Assembly (NCBI GenBank): GCA_949128115.1 | Contig: OX421965.1 | Span: 10,571,420-10,635,419 of the forward strand | From: Anaspis maculata | Lineage: Eukaryota > Arthropoda > Insecta > Coleoptera > Scraptiidae | DNA: 64,000 nt | Reading direction: 5' to 3' | Part shown: one piece after another, positions 58,962 through 64,000 of the stretch | Layout: each line of letters begins with the position of its first letter | Position numbering within the stretch: position 1 is the stretch's first letter | Position numbers and translations under genes: made by a program | The notes under the pieces: model-generated | What the model was told of the DNA's origin: nothing | Databases searched by the model: none | What the model saw: only the letters and a program-made list of their open reading frames with translations

Positions 58962-60107
58962 CAGGGTGATTCATGAGTGACCTTACACAGGCTAATGGGA
59001 GATAGAGGACTTCGAGGCGAGTCAGGATCCACTGGAGAAATTTAGTTTTCTCCATTAGTTACGAAGATATAGGGTGTTTTGTGTGTTTCGTATGAAACTT
59101 TGATACGCGATATTTCTGAAACGGCTAGCGATATTTTCTTGGAATTCATCAGTAATATTTCTCTATTGGAACTTACCCTGAAGTCAAAATCCAGGGCCGG
59201 GATTGAAAAAATGTGCCCCTTTTTTATTTGATCAAAAAGTATATTTTTTGACCGCTTTTCTGAAAAACTGCTATCGGATTCGAAAAGCTATGGAAAAATG
59301 CTTCAAGAATCACTTTTCAATTTAGATGGCACACCTAAACCGTTTCGACATAAAAATTGAAAGTGAAATTTATGAGCAAGTTTCCATTTTTGACCGGACA
59401 TAATCGACTCATTGTTTGATTGAATTCATTCAAATTCATTTTTTAGCTTGTCTCTGTGGAATAGAAGGGCTTGGTAGGAAAAAAAATATCATAGCCGAAG
59501 ATTTTTTTTTCACGACCAAATCGAGTCCACTTTTGGTTTCACTCCCGATTTTGTCATAAAAAAAAAATTGTCGGCTCTGGAATTTTTCTTTCAACCAAGC
59601 TCTTCCATTCAACAGAGACAAGCCAAAAAATGAATTTTGATGAATTCAATCAAACAATGAGTGGATTATGTCTGGTCGAAAATGGGAACTCACCCACAAA
59701 TTTTACATTCAATTTTATTGTCGAAACGGTTCAGGTGTGCCATCTAAATTGAAGATCGATTCTTGAAGCATTTTTCCTTAGCTTTTTGAATCCGATAGCA
59801 GTTTTTCAGAAAAGCGGTCGAAAAATGTACTTTTTGATGAAACAAAAAAGGGGTACCTTTTTTTTAGCCCAGCCCTGGATTTTGGCTTACCCGGTATGGC
59901 TTCAGGATGAGTTCCAACAGAGGAATATTACGGGTGAATTTCAACAAAATACCTTTGGCCGTTTCAGAAATATCGCTTATCAAAGTTTCATACGAACACA
60001 CAAAACACCCTGTATCTTTGTAACCATTGGAGGAAATTAAAAAATTTCAGTGGATCCTGACTCGCCTCGAAGTCCTCAAGTCCTAAGGTCACTCATGAAT
60101 CACCCTG
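58962..60107. mobile_element. 1.15-kb palindrome, CAGGGTGATTCATGAG ends, inside LINE A
   Basis: TA-CAGGGTGATTCATGAGTGAC at 58960-58981 and its complement ending CACCCTG-TA at 60107-60109 begin long matching arms that meet near 59520 (TTTTTTTTTCACGACC-like centre). TA flanks both sides, as for Tc1/mariner-type insertion. It interrupts the LINE between the YTDISKAFD and GLGFS-type regions. Frames 59436-59621 (-) and 59786-60040 (+) are shadows. Confidence 0.9.
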
Positions 60108-60440
60108 TATTAAGGTCTATTTTGATCAAACGCTTTGGAAATGTCAGTGTATATCACATCAACCTGGCTGCGCGAGTCCAAAAGTTCAGATACATAATGT
60201 GTGAAACATGCTAGATTGGTGACAGAAGATCTTTTTTCTATAAAACCGTGCTGGAACTCGGAGATATGATTCTTGATTAGCGGAAAAATCCGATTGCACA
60301 GGACGATGACTGTCGAGCGACGACGACGACAGGTCAAAAACTTTGGCAAAATTGGAGACAATAGAGATAGGCCTATAGTTCTTGAGTAGAGTGGGGTCAC
60401 CCTGCTTCAACATCGGGGAACATAAATAACATCGATTATC

Positions 60441-60902
60441 TGATTTTAGGGGTTGGTTCGCAATAAATAATGGATCAGCATCACTTTGAACATACCGTGT
60501 CAAAAATTCAAGAAAATTCCCCGTTTATTTTGGTTATTCAACTTTGAGTTTTCAGTTATTTTTCGAAATGCTAGGGGTGGTTTAAAAAATAGGGGTCCAT
60601 GAGATATTTTGACCAGCTCAAAGTTATGGCAAGTATAACCCTAGAACCACCTCGTGGCGTCAACATAGATCCACCTTTGGCTCATTGAAGCCCATAATTG
60701 CAATAAATTAGTTCTGTGACTACCGGCATTCCACCCCCTCTAGAGGGTGAACCGTTGAGTTTAGAGGATTTGCGCAACGATAAAGTTTGATCACCTCAAC
60801 AAGGGCTACAACAAATCAAAGTTTGAGCCAAATCCCCCGGGGAGCCAAATCCCTTAAGGAATGTGCGGGGTCCTTTGAAGAATGCCGACTTTTGAACAAA
60901 AA
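60441..60902. other. No gene recognised
   Basis: Unique-looking sequence upstream of the truncated LINE A. A CCCCCTCTAGAGGG segment near 60730 is a short palindrome. Confidence 0.35.
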
Positions 60903-61155
60903 TCGATGGCCCCTAATAAGACTAGCGTAACTCGTGAGACACGGTTAGAACCAGCGTATCTCTGCGCTTACCAAATGAACTAGCGTAACTCTGCGTTCAC
61001 CAAATGAACTAGCGTCCCTCCCATTTGATTTACACAGGCTATACGCTAGTTCATTTGGTGAACGTAGAGATACGCTAGTTCATTTAGTAAACGCAGAGAT
61101 ACGCCAGTTCTAACCGTGTCTCACGAGTTACGCTAGTCTTATTAGGGGCCATCGA
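60903..61155. mobile_element. 253-bp near-perfect palindrome with 29-bp internal repeats
   Basis: TCGATGGCCCCTAATAAGAC at 60903 and its complement at 61155 bound arms of about 110 bp that match almost completely. Each arm holds tandem copies of a unit of about 29 bp (ACTAGCGTAACTCTGCGTTC with ACCAAATGA), and the centre is GTCCCTCCCATTTGATTTAC. It looks like a small foldback made by repetition. No clear target duplication. Confidence 0.85.
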
Positions 61156-62269
61156 AATATTCAAATAAAGAGGCGATCCCTCGATCCACAAGCTGCGACC
61201 ATAATTAGTCCGAGAACTTTGATGTCCTTGAGCTCTTTTATTTCTTTATAAAGAATGGAATTGTGGGATCCTTTGTTTTCCGATATTGACTTCCAATATA
61301 CTGTTGCCTTCATGAAATAAACAATAAAATAATATCAATTTCGAAGTGGATAAAGGTGGGTGGGCATGCATGCAATTCATTCAACCGCTATACTTGAAAT
61401 CTGAATTGTATAGATACGGAATGTTACTTACCAGTGAAAACTGAAAACTAATGCCCCAGATCATTGGTTTCCAAAAAATCTTTCATGATGATGAAGGACT
61501 GTCACTCGCGTCTTGCACAACCTCGTCTCAAACAATAGAATAATTTTGCAAGTCGTGACAAGTCAAGGGACGAAGATTGGTTCAAAGCGATCGGAGCTTT
61601 GAGCCAAAGAAATATTTATTTGATGCAAATACTTCCGCTTTTACAGCAAAGAAGCATTGTTTAGTAGCTAAATGGAAACAAGAATGATTTGATTGGAACA
61701 TATTGTTTTTTTTTTAGTTTTTTTTCTAAATATTTTTTTGTTCTAAGACAGTATATGTTCAAGACGAAGAGCGCAAAATTTTTCAAATTAAATTAATCCA
61801 AAAAAATCTCCAAGAAAACGCATTTGCTTGAAGCAAAATTTTATTTGTTGATTTAAAAAAATTTTGTTTGTTCTGAAGAAATCAGTTTCAAACAACTTCA
61901 ATTTCTTGATTCAAAAAACGTCTTTTCTCTGTGCCCTTAAATACATCCACCAAAACCGGCTTTTTTGCGAAGAACGGCGACCGGCATGGGCACGACACTA
62001 GAGGAAGAGAAGACTTCGCTACACCGTTCTGCCCCACAAACAATACGAGAGGGCTGCGTTAATGGGATTCCAGGCTGTACAATGAGCTGCCCGATGAGTT
62101 TCGGTTATTGCCCGAGAACATCTGCAACAAAAAAGTTGAACTCCACCTTCTTGAAAATAGTTTGTAGTATTTGTACACTGTCGAGGAATTTTTAGCGCAT
62201 TTTCCATCTTGATGAAAATCGCTATTGCAACCGCTTTGTCCGTCCGTCCGTCCGTTCCTTGAACTCCTC
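61156..62269. other. No gene recognised
   Basis: AT-rich, with T runs near 61705-61740. The frame 61965-62195 (+) overlaps 62019-62273 (-), and neither has a domain. Confidence 0.4.
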
Positions 62270-63420
62270 CCAAACTAGACGACCTAGCTTTCTAATTTTT
62301 TCGCTGTTACATAGCTGCCACTCCCAAAGGAGGGCTAGGCTATATTGGATATCTACATTGCGCCGCCAACATAGAGAAAACCGCTCCCGATAAACTTGAA
62401 ATAACATAATATTGCACTTTCTACCAGACCTGATGCTCTGGTGTTCTCATTTTTTGAATAATACATAGTTGCCACTTATAAACGTGAGCCAAGAAACATT
62501 CCGTCATCAACATGCGCCGCCGACATGAAAAAACTGCTAAAAACCGCCCCCAATCACTTTAAAATGAAAAACATAAACCCGAAGACATAGCGATCTGATT
62601 CTTTCGGAATATAAATAGCTGACTAAAAATGGGAAAGGATAGGCTACTTTTGGTTAGTCGCCGCCCCCAGATTCCGCCCCCAAACGATAAAAAGTGCAAC
62701 TTTCACAAATGTTACTGATTGAGATGTTCCCTTGAACATTTAGGAACTGCCAACTCAAATTGTGCAACATTTGCTCAGCCGAACGCTGCCGCTCCCACAC
62801 GCCGCCCCCAAAGTAAGAGATAAATGAAAAGCATGAACCCAAAGACATAGCGATTCAAGTTTTTCGCTATATGGATTGCTGACTAAAAATGGAAAAAGAT
62901 AGGCTACTTTTGATATGGCGCCGCCTCCAGCTTCCGCCCCCAAAAGAAAAAAGTGCAACTTTCAACAATTTTCACTGATTTAGCTGATACTGTTACCTCG
63001 AACATTCAGAAACTCTTGACTCAAACTGTGCAAGAATTTCTTTGCCAAACTCTGCCGCTCCCACATGCCGCCCCCAAAGTGAGAGATAAATGTAAAACAT
63101 GAACCTGAAGACATAGCGATCTAATTCTTAATTAGCTGCCGCCTCCAAACAAAAAAAAAATGCAACTTTCACAATTTTCACTGATTGTCATATTTCCTTA
63201 AACATTTAGAAACTCTTAACTCAAACTGTGCAACAGTTACTTTGCCAAATGCTGCCACCCCCACACGCTGCCCTCAAAGTAAGAGATAAATGGAAAACAT
63301 AAACCCGAAGACATAGCGATCTAATTCTTTCGCTATATGGATAGCCGACTAAAAATGGGAAAGAATAGACTACTGTTGATTAGTCGCCGCTCCCAGCTCC
63401 CGCCCTCAAACAAAAAAATA
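62270..63420 (+). repeat. Tandem satellite, unit about 260 bp
   Basis: The anchor GACATAGCGAT recurs at 62584, 62844, 63110 and 63310. The first two spacings are 260 and 266; the third is 200 because one unit lost about 60 bases. Each unit has two CCGCCCCCAAA-like segments (CGCCGCCCCCAGATTCCGCC) and AAAAATGGGAAAGGATAGGC. A more diverged unit precedes from about 62270. Frames here are shadows. Confidence 0.85.
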
Positions 63421-63639
63421 TATTGATGAGTGAAAGAATTTTCATTCAAATCTATTTCATTGGCAAGTACCCCATTCTGATAACACAATATCACAATGAG
63501 TTTCGAATGAAGAAAGTGGGCAAGGAATGGTGTTTCTCCTCCAACCAAATTTCTTTACGTTCACAATATGCCTCTTTGAGAAAATGCGCTACTGAGACTC
63601 ACGCACGTGAAGGCATACTCACTTGTTGAATCATCTTGC
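63421..63639. other. No gene recognised
   Basis: Overlapping frames 63333-63548 (-) and 63423-63629 (+) without recognisable domain. Confidence 0.35.
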
Positions 63640-63808
63640 GTTATAACGGACGATTTTAATATGTTGTGTTCTATCATTTACATTAGTCTTTTATTTATAC
63701 ATCTTTTGTTTGTACAATAATGATACATTACCTTCGAAATGTTCGACGTTTCCCTGTGATCGTTATTATAGGGAATAAAAGCCAATCTAATTTAATCTAA
63801 TCTAATTG
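63640..63808 (+). mobile_element. 3' end of a LINE
   Basis: GTTATTATAGGGAATAAAAG with a polyadenylation-like AATAAA is followed by the repeat tail AATCTAATTTAATCTAATC. GGGAATAAAAGCC plus a (TCTAAT)n tail is the usual look of an insect non-LTR element 3' end. The coding part is absent. Confidence 0.55.
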
Positions 63809-64000
63809 AACATGAGCGAATCTCCAATGAAAATTCAGTAGTCAAAAAATTTACTTATTCAGTGGCGTATTTTGTTTGCGTACTATACAATTTTGTTTCA
63901 AGAAACAAAAGTTGTAAAATGCCATAGTTTATTCAAAAAAAAACTCCCTAGATGACGGCAAAGTAACAAAGGACCAAAAGTCAACTTGATATCTTGGACA
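63809..64000. other. No gene recognised
   Basis: The end of the window, with no frame or repeat seen. Confidence 0.4.

Larger units (their letters stand above)
57640..60440 (-). pseudogene. Jockey-like LINE (LINE A), reverse transcriptase split by a palindrome
   Basis: Read on the minus strand. LLKNYRPISIVSNFAKVFD (near 60400) and, after a frameshift, ISEFQHGFIEKRSSVTNL and VIYTDISKAFDQ (near 60115) give the first palm motifs, including the catalytic Asp. The palindrome at 58962-60107 interrupts there. Downstream, LMSKLDRLGFSPSLLQLFRS, TSGVPQGANTGPMLFLIYIN and LLFADDLKIF carry the remaining catalytic motifs intact. The thumb and connection follow (RSKLEYASLIWFP, RLESVQRRFLKML), ending at stop 57902. 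A 3' UTR of about 210 bases has AATAAAG and an (ATT)n tail at 57640-57672. The 5' part, including endonuclease, is absent. Confidence 0.92.

Noticed and set aside
62584..63320. Regularly spaced repeats as a CRISPR-like locus
   Set aside because: The spacing is about 260 bp and the whole unit is conserved, so it is a satellite.

Overview
The window looks like a gene-poor, transposon-rich stretch of an insect nuclear genome. The evidence is nested Jockey-like LINE, Ty3/gypsy and BEL/Pao remnants, tRNA-derived SINE heads, TA-flanked elements with CAGGGTG-type ends as in Tc1/mariner-related elements, a hAT-type MITE, long palindromic foldback elements, and no long intact open frame. A sap-feeding hemipteran is my best guess, but that is weak inference. 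I find no intact host protein-coding gene, no rRNA, no canonical tRNA, and nothing prokaryotic. Almost every short open frame is a shadow in non-coding or repeat DNA. All positions and similarities were judged by eye.

Layout. 1-7.5 kb: a hAT MITE with an 8-bp duplication, a 1.07-kb TA-flanked palindrome, and a 2.8-kb palindrome (4699-7485) with minisatellite next to its ends. 7.5-17.9 kb: a decayed gypsy RNase H scrap, an unexplained GC-rich block, a 98-nt hairpin, and three foldbacks or arms, one carrying a tRNA-like insert. 17.9-30.7 kb: a possible 1.4-kb element, a degenerate minisatellite, a tRNA-derived SINE, the 2.07-kb foldback 'A' (24233-26298), a long RNA-like hairpin, an in-frame 66-bp tandem repeat and a two-armed minisatellite. 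30.7-42 kb: LINE scraps split or flanked by palindromes, notably a LINE split by a young 1.49-kb palindrome at 38520-40009, plus a gypsy RNase H scrap. 46.2-53.7 kb: a nest in which a minus-strand gypsy pol is split in its integrase by a minisatellite hairpin and foldback 'B'; a plus-strand BEL/Pao pol follows, and matching mariner-type ends lie outside everything 7.4 kb apart. 53.7-64 kb: a palindrome with CAGGTG ends, a minus-strand LINE whose reverse transcriptase is split by another palindrome, a small palindrome built of 29-bp repeats, a satellite of about 260 bp, and a LINE 3' tail.

The main theme is foldback DNA. More than ten palindromes without visible coding capacity fall into groups by their ends. 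One group has ends starting TAGT and 3-bp flanking duplications (GAG, CTA, TTT in three of four copies). Another has CAGGGTG-like ends next to TA. A third has arms made of degenerate short tandem repeats, like Drosophila Foldback elements. Several sit inside older retrotransposons, so the order of insertion can be read. Between the repeats are TE-poor islands rich in TAAT-type motifs, compatible with regulatory DNA of a distant gene, though nothing in the sequence proves this.
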